From: Ardenticatenaceae bacterium
GTDB lineage: Bacteria > Chloroflexota > Anaerolineae > Promineifilales > Promineifilaceae
Length of the DNA stretch: 64,000 bases
Assembly: GCA_020634495.1 (NCBI GenBank)
Contig: JACKBR010000025.1
Coordinates: 1 to 64,000, forward strand
Direction of reading: 5' to 3'
Part shown: positions 17,346-25,731 of the stretch, piece after piece
Numbering within the stretch: the first letter of the stretch is position 1
How the letters are laid out: each line of letters begins with the position of its first letter
The notes under the pieces: generated by a model
The model's database searches: none
The model's input: only the letters and a program-made list of their open reading frames with translations
Told to the model about the DNA's origin: nothing
Program-made: the position numbers and the translations under genes

Positions 17346-19139
17346 ATGTTTGAACAGGAAAATTACGAACAATCCCATTTGTACAAGCTGCGGCATACGG
17401 CCGCACACGTTTTGGCGCAGGCGGTGCTGGAACTGTATCCGCAGGCGAAGCTGGGCATTGGCCCGCCAATAGCGGATGGGTTTTACTATGATTTTGATTT
17501 GGGGGTGGATGAAGACGGCCGTTCCCAAACGTTCCATCCCGACGACCTGCCCAAACTGGAAAAGCGGATGCGCCAAATCATCGCCGAGAAACATCCGCTG
17601 GTTTACGAGGAAGTTTCTGCCGAGGAAGTGCGCCAGCGATTGGCGGGCCAGCCGTACAAGCTGGAACTGATCGAGGAGTTGGCCGAAAAAGGTGAGCAAA
17701 TCAGCCTGTACCAGCACGACAGCTTTGTGGATTTGTGCCGTGGCCCGCACGTGGCCCACACGGGCAAAATCCCTGCCGACGGGCTTCAGCTAATGAGTAT
17801 TGCGGGGGCTTACTGGCGTGGTGACGAGAAACGGCCGCAGCTTCAACGCATCTACGGCACGGCCTGGCCCAACAAAAAAGAGCTCAAACAGCACCTTGCC
17901 ATGCTGGAAGAAGCCAAAAAGCGCGACCATCGCCTGCTAGGGCGCGAGCTGGAAATCTTCATTCTGGATGAAGATGTTGGTCCAGGTTTGGCATTGTGGT
18001 TGCCCAACGGCAACATTTTGCGCGAAGAGCTGGAGAAGTTGGCCAACGAGATGGAAGACAAAGCCGATTACGTGCGCGTCGCCACGCCGCACATCGCCAA
18101 GGAGTCGCTTTATCTGCAAAGCGGCCATCTGCCTTACTACGAAGATGAAATGTACCCGGTAATGGAGCGAGACGGCAGTCGTTACTATCTCAAGCCAATG
18201 AACTGCCCCTTCCACCACAAAATCTACGCCAGCAAGCCGCGCAGCTACCGCGACCTGCCCTTGCGCCTGAGCGAGTACGGCATGGTATACCGCTACGAAC
18301 AAAGCGGCACGTTGATGGGCCTGCTGCGCGTGCGCGGCCTGGAGCAAAACGATGCCCACATTTACTGCGCCGAAAGTCAGATCGAAGAGGAGTTTATGGG
18401 CGTGGTGGATTTGTATCGCAGCTATTTTGACCTGTTCGGCATTGAGAAGTACGTGATGCGCCTGAGCAAACACAGCCCGGACAAGCTGGGCGTGAAGTAC
18501 GTGGACAACGGCCGTATGTGGCTCAAGGCCGAGCGCATCATCCGCGATGTAATGCTAAAGCACAATGTCCCCTTTGTAGAGGCAGAAGATGAAGCCGCTT
18601 TTTATGGCCCTAAAATTGATGTGCAGATTTGGAGCGCCATTGGGCGGGAATTCTCGTTGGCCACGAACCAGCTCGACTTTGGCGTGCCACCGCGCTTCAA
18701 TTTGACGTTTACGAATCAAAATGGCGAAGTAGAAACGCCCTGGTGCATTCACCGCGCGCCGCTGGGTGCCCATGAGCGCTTCATTGGCTTTTTGATTGAG
18801 CATTACGCGGGTAATTTCCCAGTATGGTTGGCTCCTGAACAAGTGCGCGTGATCCCCATTACGGATGGGCAAAATGAGTATGCAGAGCAGATTGCTGCCC
18901 GGTTAAAAGCCAGCGGTGTACGTGCCCAAGCCATGCTAGAAAATGACCGGATGCAGGCCAAAATCCGGGCGGCGCAGCAGATGAAGGTGCCGTACATGCT
19001 GGTTGTGGGCGAGCGGGAAGCGGCGGCGGGCACGGTGTCGCTGCGCAAGCGGGATGGCTCGCGGCAAAATGGGCTGGCGCTGGCGGCGTTTGCGGCGCTG
19101 GTGCAGGAGAAAATTGATAGTCGAGATGGGGATTTGTGA
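17346..19139 (+). CDS. Second threonyl-tRNA synthetase, TGS-less
   Basis: The 597-residue protein is a paralogue of the preceding gene and fully equipped: editing motifs HTAAH and DLCRGPH, zinc ligands in KPMNCPFHH, QNDAH and HRAPLGAHER, motif 2 VYRYEQSGTLMGLLRVRG, and the C-terminal anticodon domain. It too starts at the editing domain without a TGS domain. GGAG lies 10 bases before the ATG. It has no T-box of its own and sits behind a terminator, so the two copies are probably expressed under different conditions, as with thrS/thrZ in Bacillus. Three ACGGCCGT or near copies lie in it. Confidence 0.93.
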   Translation: MFEQENYEQSHLYKLRHTAAHVLAQAVLELYPQAKLGIGPPIADGFYYDFDLGVDEDGRSQTFHPDDLPKLEKRMRQIIAEKHPLVYEEVSAEEVRQRLAGQPYKLELIEELAEKGEQISLYQHDSFVDLCRGPHVAHTGKIPADGLQLMSIAGAYWRGDEKRPQLQRIYGTAWPNKKELKQHLAMLEEAKKRDHRLLGRELEIFILDEDVGPGLALWLPNGNILREELEKLANEMEDKADYVRVATPHIAKESLYLQSGHLPYYEDEMYPVMERDGSRYYLKPMNCPFHHKIYASKPRSYRDLPLRLSEYGMVYRYEQSGTLMGLLRVRGLEQNDAHIYCAESQIEEEFMGVVDLYRSYFDLFGIEKYVMRLSKHSPDKLGVKYVDNGRMWLKAERIIRDVMLKHNVPFVEAEDEAAFYGPKIDVQIWSAIGREFSLATNQLDFGVPPRFNLTFTNQNGEVETPWCIHRAPLGAHERFIGFLIEHYAGNFPVWLAPEQVRVIPITDGQNEYAEQIAARLKASGVRAQAMLENDRMQAKIRAAQQMKVPYMLVVGEREAAAGTVSLRKRDGSRQNGLALAAFAALVQEKIDSRDGDL

Positions 19140-19261
19140 GGGTGGTACGGCCGTTCACTCCCAGCGCGGTTGGGAAACGGGGGATAGGAGTTGTGAGCTG
19201 GGCAGCGATTGACATTGGTAGATGTAGATGTATACTGCATACATCTAATTTCAACCAACGT

Positions 19262-19332
19262 GTCATACCCGCGCAGGCGGGTATCCATTTATTTGCGCGG
19301 GTGGGTGGATTCCCGCATTCGCGGGAATGACA
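19262..19332. repeat. GTCATTCCCGC-type palindromic repeat
   Basis: GTCATACCCGCGCAGGCGGG and the inverse CCCGCATTCGCGGGAATGAC enclose about 30 bases. Repeats of this form are dispersed in many bacterial genomes. It lies just upstream of the antitoxin gene. Confidence 0.65.
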
Positions 19333-19368
19333 GTTAAAGTGTAAAAGCGGTAGAAATGGAGCAAGATT

Positions 19369-19656
19369 ATGGCAGAAAAAATGGTGCGAACACAGGTTTA
19401 TTTGCCGCAAGATATTTACGATCAGCTCAAATCCCGCGCCGATGAGGAAGGTGTGACGATGGCGACCCAAATTCGGGAGGCGCTGGCTGAGTACGTGGTC
19501 AAGAAGCCAGAAAAGAAAGAGCACATTCTCACCGAAGATGATCCCATCTGGCAGCTCATTGGCATTGGCAAAGGTGGCCCGCCGGATGGCTCTGTAAATC
19601 ATGACAAATACATCTACGCCAGAGATTGGGACCCTGAAGATGAGGCCACTGCATGA
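19369..19656 (+). CDS. Ribbon-helix-helix antitoxin (VapB/CopG-like)
   Basis: 95 residues. MVRTQVYLPQDIYDQLKSRADEEGVTMATQIREAL is a ribbon-helix-helix DNA-binding domain; the acidic C-terminal half (DDPIWQLIG...DWDPEDEATA) is the usual toxin-wrapping tail. It would repress its own operon and block the PIN toxin. Its stop overlaps the start of the next gene as ATGA. Confidence 0.85.
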   Translation: MAEKMVRTQVYLPQDIYDQLKSRADEEGVTMATQIREALAEYVVKKPEKKEHILTEDDPIWQLIGIGKGGPPDGSVNHDKYIYARDWDPEDEATA

Positions 19657-20072
19657 ATCTTTTTGTGGACAGCAGCGGCTGGATAGCGCTTTTTGGGGAT
19701 AGAGATAAGTTTCATCCACAAGCGGTTGCGGCATATCGGGGGTTAACCAATCAGCGGCTCAATTTGCTCACAACCGACTATGTGCTGGATGAAACTTTGA
19801 CCCATTTACTTTACCGGTGTGGGAGAAAGGTAGCGCTGCAATTTGGTCACTGGGCGTTTGCGACTTCATATCTGGAAATCCAGTTTGTTGATAACGAGGT
19901 CTGGCAAGCGGCTTGGGAAATGTTTCAGGCGTATGAGGATAAGCAGTGGGCGTTTACAGACTGCACCAGCTTTATTGTGATGCAGCGGCAGCAAGTGTGG
20001 CAGGCGTTTAGCTTTGACCCACATTTTGAACAGGCGGGATATAGGTTGTGGCCAGGGGCTGCGGGTAATTAG
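19653..20072 (+). CDS. PIN-domain toxin (VapC-like)
   Basis: 139 residues with the acidic residues of a PIN ribonuclease: Asp6 in LFVDSSGW, Glu47 in VLDETLT, Asp103 in FTDCTSF and Asp122 in FSFDPHF. VapC-type toxins cut tRNA or rRNA. The partner antitoxin is directly upstream with a 4-base overlap. Its stop overlaps the stop of the convergent kinase gene by 4 bases. Confidence 0.87.
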   Translation: MNLFVDSSGWIALFGDRDKFHPQAVAAYRGLTNQRLNLLTTDYVLDETLTHLLYRCGRKVALQFGHWAFATSYLEIQFVDNEVWQAAWEMFQAYEDKQWAFTDCTSFIVMQRQQVWQAFSFDPHFEQAGYRLWPGAAGN

Positions 20073-21583
20073 GTTAGGGGGAGTTTGAAGGTGAAGATGC
20101 TGCCGACATTTTCTTCGCTTTCAACGCTTATTTCGCCGTCGTGGGCTTCAATGAGGCTTTTTACGATGGCCAGGCCAAGTCCGGTGCCAATGGCCAGGTG
20201 GCGATGCCCTTTCACCCGGCTGTAGCGGTCAAAGATGTAGGGGAGTTCGTCGGCGGGAATGCCGTAGCCGTTGTCTTTTACCTGGAACATGGCGTAACGG
20301 CCGTTCACTTCTGTCTGTACCGCTACCTGACCATTTTCTGGGGTATATTTCAGCGCATTGGAAATCAAATTAAGAATGACACGACGTATTTTGCTCATGT
20401 CGGCCGTTACCATGATGGGGGAGGGGATTTCTTCATAGCTCAAGGTAATTTGTTTTTCTAGCGCCTGGGTTTCTAGGGATTCGGCCGTGTTTTTCACCAA
20501 CAGCGCCAAATCAAAACTTGAAGATTCTAACAAAACTGGCGTGCCAGACTGCAACTTTTCTAACTCCAGAATGTTGTTCACAATTTCTAATAATGTATCC
20601 TGACTGTTTAGAATAACCTTGGCAATCTTTGTTTGCTGATCCCGCGTTAGCTCACGGTCACGCATAATGCTGCCATAGCCGCGAATGCTGGTGAGTGGGG
20701 TGCGCATATCATGTGTCAGCACGGCAAGAAAAGAATCCTTTTCTTTGTGCAGCTCCTCCAGCTTGTGGTTGGCGTCTGCCAGGGCTTGCGTGCGTATGGT
20801 GACCATATCTTCTAGTTTTTCCATCTGCTGTTTGGCGTTGTTTACGGTAACCCGGAAAGAGTAGGCGGAGAGGATGATGGGTAAAACAAAGATGGCTAGC
20901 CCCAGCAAACCAAACTGAACGACGGCTAGCATAATCAGGCCGCCCCCAATGCTCATGACGAGGACGTTCATGGGGATGGCCCACCGGTTTTCGCGGAAAA
21001 CTTCTTTCGGCCGGACACCATTTGCCAGGTAAATAATGATGGAAAGCAGCCAGAAGTTAACCTGGTCACCAACGATAGCTCCCACAACCCAAGGAACCCC
21101 TTCGTAGAAGAAACTATCGGTGCCTAGTTCGTTACGCAGCCAGGTAAAAACCAGACCCGCTAATAAGATGGAGATGGCATGAATACCGGCATTTACACCC
21201 AGGCGTTCTATTTCATGGTGCCAATCTCGATTATTCGGCCGTAGACTAAGCAGCCAGAGCCCTAATTCGGCAATAGCGGCGGCCATGCCAGCGGCAATGG
21301 GGCCATATAAACCCGCCACGGCAAAGCTAATAGCGCCACTAACAGAGACGCTCACATTCCCGCCTACCAGGTAGGTCATGGTGCTTTGGGTGGCAATTGC
21401 AAAGAATAAGAGGAGCAGCAGAATTGAGGGGTTTTCGTATTTAGGAAAGAAGAGGAGGCCAATTATGATGATCGCCAGCCCGGCCAAGGACAAGATAGCC
21501 GAATAGACCTGGCGCATATTGCGGAGGCGAATTTTCCAACTGACTTTATTCTTTTTGTCTGTTTCTTCAATTGCAGCGCTCAT
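20069..21583 (-). CDS. Membrane sensor histidine kinase
   Basis: 504 residues. Residues 25-245 contain about eight hydrophobic helices (MASE-type sensor region), then a coiled stretch, the dimerisation domain with phospho-acceptor His291 in LTHDMRTPLTS, and an HATPase domain with N box LNLISNALKYTPENG, DNGYGIP and GTGLGLAI. No response regulator is adjacent, so the partner is encoded elsewhere. The signal sensed by the membrane part is unknown. Confidence 0.9.
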   Translation of the reverse strand: MSAAIEETDKKNKVSWKIRLRNMRQVYSAILSLAGLAIIIIGLLFFPKYENPSILLLLLFFAIATQSTMTYLVGGNVSVSVSGAISFAVAGLYGPIAAGMAAAIAELGLWLLSLRPNNRDWHHEIERLGVNAGIHAISILLAGLVFTWLRNELGTDSFFYEGVPWVVGAIVGDQVNFWLLSIIIYLANGVRPKEVFRENRWAIPMNVLVMSIGGGLIMLAVVQFGLLGLAIFVLPIILSAYSFRVTVNNAKQQMEKLEDMVTIRTQALADANHKLEELHKEKDSFLAVLTHDMRTPLTSIRGYGSIMRDRELTRDQQTKIAKVILNSQDTLLEIVNNILELEKLQSGTPVLLESSSFDLALLVKNTAESLETQALEKQITLSYEEIPSPIMVTADMSKIRRVILNLISNALKYTPENGQVAVQTEVNGRYAMFQVKDNGYGIPADELPYIFDRYSRVKGHRHLAIGTGLGLAIVKSLIEAHDGEISVESEENVGSIFTFKLPLT

Positions 21584-21746
21584 TTCCAGGTTACTTTAAA
21601 GCATTCTGTAGTTGATTAACATAGGAGATCATGGGGAGCATTCTGTTGATTGTGTAAAAAAAGGGTGAACTTATGGTAGCTATTTGTAGTTATCTATGCC
21701 TTTGGTGCCTGGTGCTCAAGATGTGTCCTGACCCAATGGACAGGTG

Positions 21747-21771
21747 CAACAATTGTTGGTACAACTATAAT
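21747..21771 (+). promoter_or_regulatory. Palindrome and -10 element upstream of NiSOD
   Basis: A perfect 12-bp palindrome CAACAATTGTTG (21747-21758) lies 7 bases before TATAAT (21766-21771), where a -35 would be. It could be an operator, for example for a metal- or oxidant-sensing repressor; this is inference. Confidence 0.4.
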
Positions 21772-21815
21772 CAGTTAAACGATGATTATATTTTCATTAG
21801 GAAGGAGCAAAATCA

Positions 21816-22286
21816 ATGAAAAACCTGACGGCGATGATTAATGACTTTTTTCCGGCGGAAGATGCAAATGCGCATTGCGATGGGCCTTGCGGTGTTTACG
21901 ATCCAGCGGATGCCCGTATTAAAGCGGAAGCTGTGCTTTCGATGACAAAGAAGATTCTGGCGCTTTCGCCGCCAACAGATGGCGATGCAACTGCCTGGGC
22001 GGCTTACCTGAATACGATGTCGCGGTACATTGCTATTAAGGAAGAGCAGGCACAACGCGCCAAGGATGAACTGCTTATTTTGTGGACCGATTATTTTAAG
22101 CCGGTTCACCTGGAAAAATATCCTGATTTGCATACGCTTTTCTGGCACGCAGCTAAAATTTGCTCTGCCTGCAAAGTGGAAGTGAATTTGGAGCACGCGG
22201 AAGAACTGATGTCAACGGTGCAAAAGATTCATACGATCTTTTGGGACACCAAGGGCCGGGACGTTGGTTATTACACGGCCAGCTAA
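21816..22286 (+). CDS. sodN: Nickel superoxide dismutase precursor
   Basis: It converts superoxide to peroxide and oxygen using a nickel hook. The 156-residue precursor has a 19-residue propeptide; cleavage before His20 frees the hook His-Cys-Asp-Gly-Pro-Cys-Gly-Val-Tyr-Asp, where His1, Cys2 and Cys6 bind nickel. Further family motifs are LWTDYFKPVHLEKYPDLH and IFWDTKGR. The fourth hook residue is Gly, while the well-studied enzymes have Leu. AGGAAGGAG precedes the ATG. The maturation protease is the next gene, behind a terminator. Confidence 0.95.
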   Translation: MKNLTAMINDFFPAEDANAHCDGPCGVYDPADARIKAEAVLSMTKKILALSPPTDGDATAWAAYLNTMSRYIAIKEEQAQRAKDELLILWTDYFKPVHLEKYPDLHTLFWHAAKICSACKVEVNLEHAEELMSTVQKIHTIFWDTKGRDVGYYTAS

Positions 22287-22313
22287 TTAATGGCTGTCCT
22301 TTTTTAGGTTTTC

Positions 22314-22349
22314 AACGCCGACTATTGCTTGCGATAGTCGGCGTTTTCT
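22314..22349 (+). terminator. Terminator/attenuator between sodN and its protease
   Basis: AACGCCGACTAT and its exact complement with an 8-base loop and a T-rich tail. It would lower expression of the protease relative to the dismutase. Confidence 0.75.
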
Positions 22350-22365
22350 GTTTTCTAGATTTTTG

Positions 22366-22722
22366 ATGCGAGAACCTTTGCGCTCTGCTTCTGTTTTGGT
22401 GTATTTGAAGCTGCTTTGGCCCCGCTGGCAGCGTCGGCGGGTACACGGCCGTTCCATGCTGCCAACGCTCCCAGACGGAGCTACTGTTTTGCTAGACACG
22501 GCCGTTTACCAGCGCACCGCCCCGCAAATTAACGATATTGTTCTGGCTCAGCATCCCTTTCAGCAAAATAACCAGATGATTAAGCGCATAACGGCCGTAA
22601 CGGAAAACGGCCGTTACTTTTTACAAGGGGATAACCCAGACTCGACAGAATCCTCCGACAGCCGCAGTTTTGGTACGGTTCGCCAGGATCAAATTTTAGG
22701 CAAAGTCACCCACATTTTTTAG
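22366..22722 (+). CDS. sodX: Nickel-SOD maturation protease (S26 signal-peptidase family)
   Basis: 118 residues. Ser30 in VHGRSMLPTL and Lys73 in MIKRITAV are the S26 catalytic dyad, and LQGDNPDSTESSDSR is the conserved box after it. It should remove the NiSOD propeptide. The ATG at 22366 is used; a TTG just before adds nothing. The gene carries four ACGGCCGT copies (22445, 22498, 22591, 22607) in 357 bp, which encode parts of the region around the catalytic Lys. Confidence 0.88.
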   Translation: MREPLRSASVLVYLKLLWPRWQRRRVHGRSMLPTLPDGATVLLDTAVYQRTAPQINDIVLAQHPFQQNNQMIKRITAVTENGRYFLQGDNPDSTESSDSRSFGTVRQDQILGKVTHIF

Positions 22723-22791
22723 CTGTAAACCACGCATTTTCCCCCTAAAATAAGCTGCGCAAGCGGCCGTTTTTCACAAACCCGAAAAGAA

Positions 22792-22820
22792 TTGACAAAG
22801 CAGTTTAGTGTGGCTAGAAT
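22792..22820 (+). promoter_or_regulatory. Ferredoxin promoter
   Basis: TTGACA (22792-22797), 17-bp spacer, TAGAAT (22815-22820). The resulting leader to the ferredoxin start at 23010 is about 180 bases and contains no recognised riboswitch. Confidence 0.7.
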
Positions 22821-23009
22821 GAACCCATTGACCCACCCGTCAATTAACAATTGGAAATTAACTCCACACATGTCCAAGGTGGCAACTGGCTACAAAGCCA
22901 TCGTGGGAAATTTTGTAATCGGTGTGTGCTAAATTGGGGTGATTTCTAAAAAAGGAAACCGGTTACGCAAACCAATTAACCTTCTGATTTAAAAGTAAGG
23001 AGAGGATTT

Positions 23010-23414
23010 ATGACCCATATTGTAACCCGTTTATGTTTACGCGATACCGCCTGCGTAGATGTATGCCCGGTTGAGTGCATGGTTTTGGGAAAACCAGAAG
23101 AAGAATGGCCCTGGCTTTATATTGATCCCGATACCTGCATCGATTGTGGCGCTTGTGTTCCAGAATGCCCTTACGAGGCAATTTTCCCTGAAGAAGAAGT
23201 TCCGTTTGATTACGAAGCGCCTGCTGGCGTATGGATTGCCAACACCAAAGAACTGCTTGATGGCGCTCCGTTTGAAGGTGAGGTAGATGGGCATGAGGTG
23301 AAATTGCTCAATGCCAAGCAGCTTTCTGGCGGTGAAATCCTAGACCTCACTGAAGATATTCCACCGAATTACGATTTCTTCTCCGAAGGCCCAGGCTACG
23401 ACGCTCTGGATTAA
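23010..23414 (+). CDS. Two-cluster ferredoxin with acidic C-terminal extension
   Basis: 134 residues. Cysteines in CLRDTACVDVCPVECM and CIDCGACVPECPYEAI give one 3Fe-4S/4Fe-4S pair of the 7Fe/8Fe type that is an electron carrier in the cytosol. After residue 65 comes an acidic extension (FPEEEVPFDYEAPAG...) longer than in most FdxA proteins. AAGGAGAGG precedes the ATG. It has its own promoter and terminator. Confidence 0.88.
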   Translation: MTHIVTRLCLRDTACVDVCPVECMVLGKPEEEWPWLYIDPDTCIDCGACVPECPYEAIFPEEEVPFDYEAPAGVWIANTKELLDGAPFEGEVDGHEVKLLNAKQLSGGEILDLTEDIPPNYDFFSEGPGYDALD

Positions 23415-23458
23415 TAGTAACTACTTGGCCCTGCCACTTTGTCGCAGGTCTTTCACTT

Positions 23459-23517
23459 AAAAAGCCGAATGAGCTCTGGCGCGTAACTGCGAAAGTGCTG
23501 ATTCGGCTTTTTTTCTT
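23459..23517. terminator. Terminator after ferredoxin
   Basis: AAAAAGCCGAAT pairs with ATTCGGCTTTTTTTCTT across an internally structured loop. Confidence 0.75.
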
Positions 23518-23600
23518 CACCCCCCTACAACGTGATTGTGCGGAGCCCAGCCACCAATTTAGATCGGCACAATTCGCTGGCAAAAAGATATGAGGTAACA

Positions 23601-25034
23601 ATGAGTGACTACCGCGTGGAAAAAGATTCATTAGGAGAGGTACAAGTTCCTGCTAAGGCTTACTGGGGCGCACAAACCCAGCGCGCTATCCACAATTTCC
23701 CCATTACAGGTTTACGGCCGTATCCCGCTTTTGTCTGGTCAATGGCCACCATTAAACGAGCGGCCGCAGAAGTGAATTCAGACCTGGGACTGTTCCAGGA
23801 TAAAGAGATAGAGGGCAAGGTTGTTTCTGGCGAGGCAATGGCCCAGGCAATTATGATGGCGGCGGATGAGGTGATAGACGGCCGTTACGCCGATCAATTT
23901 GTGGTAGACCCCATCCAGGCCGGGGCAGGCACCAGCCACAACATGAACATCAATGAGGTGATTGCCAATCTGGCCAACGAGCATTTGGGCTACGGGCTAG
24001 ACGTGGCCAAAAAGCCCGTCCATCCAAATGATCATGTGAATATGGCCCAGTCCACCAACGACACCATCCCCACTGCCATCCGGTTGGGCTGCTTGTGGCG
24101 GCTGAACGAGTTGCTGGCTTCCTTAAAAACATTGGCCGACGCGCTGAATGGCAAAGCGTCTGAATTTGATGATGTGGTGAAAAGCGGCCGTACCCATTTG
24201 CAAGATGCTGTACCGGTGCGATTGGGCCAGGAATTTAGCGCCTACGCCCGTGCTGTCGAGCGCGACCGCGAAAAAATTGCCCAGGCAGGCGACGGGTTAC
24301 GTCGTTTAGGCATTGGCGGTACGGCAACCGGCACCGGCCTGAACGCCCACACAGAATATCATCAGCGTATGGTTGCCACCCTGGGAAGGCTTACGGGACT
24401 GGAGCTGCACGAATCAGACAATTTATTTGAGTCCATGCAAAGCCTGGCAGACGCGGTTCATTTTAGTGGGGCTTTGCGCACCCTGGCCCAAGACCTGACC
24501 CGCATTGCCAACGATTTTCGCCTGCTTTCTTCCGGGCCTAGCACTGGGCTAGACGAGATTCGTTTGCCTGCCGTGCAGCCTGGCTCCTCCATTATGCCCG
24601 GCAAAGTGAACCCGGTGCTGGCGGAGATGCTGAATATGGCCATGTTCCAGGTGATGGGCAATGATCTCACCGTGATGATGAGCGGACAGGCTGGCCAAAT
24701 GGAACTAAACGTGATGATGCCCATCATGGCTTATAATTTGTTCCAAAGCATGGACGTCATTATTAATTCGGTGAATGCCTTTACAGAAAAATGCGTCGTT
24801 GGCGTAAAGGCAAACCGGGAAAAAGCCGAAGGTTGGCTGGCTAAAAATGCCATTTTGGTGACGGCCCTGAACCCAGTTATTGGTTACCTGAAGGGCGCTG
24901 AAGTGGCCAAAGAGGCGATGGCGACCAATCGTACGGTTCGTGAGGTGGTGATTGAGAAGGGGTATCTGGATGAAGCAGAGGCGGATCGCTTGTTAAACGT
25001 GCGCGCTCTGACGGATGGCGGTATTCAGAAGTAA
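23601..25034 (+). CDS. Class II fumarase / aspartase family lyase
   Basis: 477 residues from the ATG at 23601, which has GAGGT 6 bases upstream. The family loop GSSIMPGKVNPV with its catalytic Ser, SGRTHLQDAVPVRLGQEF and AGAGTSHNMNINEVIANLA are complete. The N-terminus (VPAKAYWGAQTQRA) and PGKVNP look like fumarase C; AGAGTSHNMN and AGQMELNV look like aspartate ammonia-lyase. It therefore makes fumarate from malate or aspartate; which one needs a tree or assay. A palindrome overlaps the stop codon. Confidence 0.9.
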   Translation: MSDYRVEKDSLGEVQVPAKAYWGAQTQRAIHNFPITGLRPYPAFVWSMATIKRAAAEVNSDLGLFQDKEIEGKVVSGEAMAQAIMMAADEVIDGRYADQFVVDPIQAGAGTSHNMNINEVIANLANEHLGYGLDVAKKPVHPNDHVNMAQSTNDTIPTAIRLGCLWRLNELLASLKTLADALNGKASEFDDVVKSGRTHLQDAVPVRLGQEFSAYARAVERDREKIAQAGDGLRRLGIGGTATGTGLNAHTEYHQRMVATLGRLTGLELHESDNLFESMQSLADAVHFSGALRTLAQDLTRIANDFRLLSSGPSTGLDEIRLPAVQPGSSIMPGKVNPVLAEMLNMAMFQVMGNDLTVMMSGQAGQMELNVMMPIMAYNLFQSMDVIINSVNAFTEKCVVGVKANREKAEGWLAKNAILVTALNPVIGYLKGAEVAKEAMATNRTVREVVIEKGYLDEAEADRLLNVRALTDGGIQK

Positions 25035-25058
25035 CGGCCGTTTTACCCAAAAGTCAAG

Positions 25059-25095
25059 AAGGGTCGCACAAGTAATATTGGGCGACCCTTTTTCT
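25059..25095 (+). terminator. Terminator
   Basis: AAGGGTCGC and GCGACCCTT around a 14-base loop with a T-run, ending 13 bases before the next start codon. Confidence 0.8.
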
Positions 25096-25107
25096 TTCTC
25101 ACTGTTT

Positions 25108-25518
25108 ATGTTGATGATCCCACAGCAACTTTTTGACCAAATGGTGGCCCATTTACAGGCGTGTTACCCCTTGGAAGGGTGTGGGCTGCTGGCCGGGAAT
25201 GAGGCGGGAAGGGTTACGGCCGTTTACCCCATCCACAACATCTTGCAAAGCCCAACAGCATACAAAATGAATCCCAACCAGCAAGTTGAGGCCATGCTGG
25301 CAATAGAAGCCACCGGCCAAAAACTGCTGGCTATCTATCATTCCCATCCACAGGGGCCAGAATGGCCTTCTCCCACGGACATTTCCCAGGCTTTTTACCC
25401 TGAAGCAATCACTGTCATTGTCTCATTGCGCCAACAAACCGCCCCCGTGGCCCGCGCATTTCAAATTGTAGAACAGACAGTTGTTGAGCAAAAAATGAAG
25501 GTTCTAAAGGAGATGTAA
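25108..25518 (+). CDS. JAMM/MPN-domain metalloprotease
   Basis: 136 residues, all one JAB1/MPN domain. Glu23 in PLEGCGLLAG and His78, His80, Ser88, Asp91 in HSHPQGPEWPSPTD form the JAMM zinc site. Prokaryotic relatives (Mec+ type) release sulfur-carrier or ubiquitin-like C-terminal peptides. No ThiS/MoaD-like gene is adjacent, so the substrate is unknown. No ribosome site precedes the ATG. Confidence 0.88.
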   Translation: MLMIPQQLFDQMVAHLQACYPLEGCGLLAGNEAGRVTAVYPIHNILQSPTAYKMNPNQQVEAMLAIEATGQKLLAIYHSHPQGPEWPSPTDISQAFYPEAITVIVSLRQQTAPVARAFQIVEQTVVEQKMKVLKEM

Positions 25519-25731
25519 CCATCTAACAAAAATTGTGTTTAATAAGGTGCAAACCAAAAAAGTTGTCCTGAATGTGGCATGTTGAAAAAGCCAAAGCCGC
25601 TGTACTCAAAACAGGTGCCGCCCTGGCTTTTACCGGAGCAAACCACCGAGAAATCATAATTCGATTTCCAAACCACATTCTGTGGCTTGCTGAATAAAAA
25701 CCATGAGGAACAACGGAGAGGAACAAAACAG

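Noticed and set aside
22591..22614. Functional pairing of palindromes 16-32 bp apart (six close pairs in the window)
   Set aside because: With 116 copies placed at random about seven such close pairs are expected, so no special spacing is shown.
23601..25034. Firm naming as fumC or aspA
   Set aside because: The sequence mixes signature residues of both groups; no decision is possible without a tree or assay.
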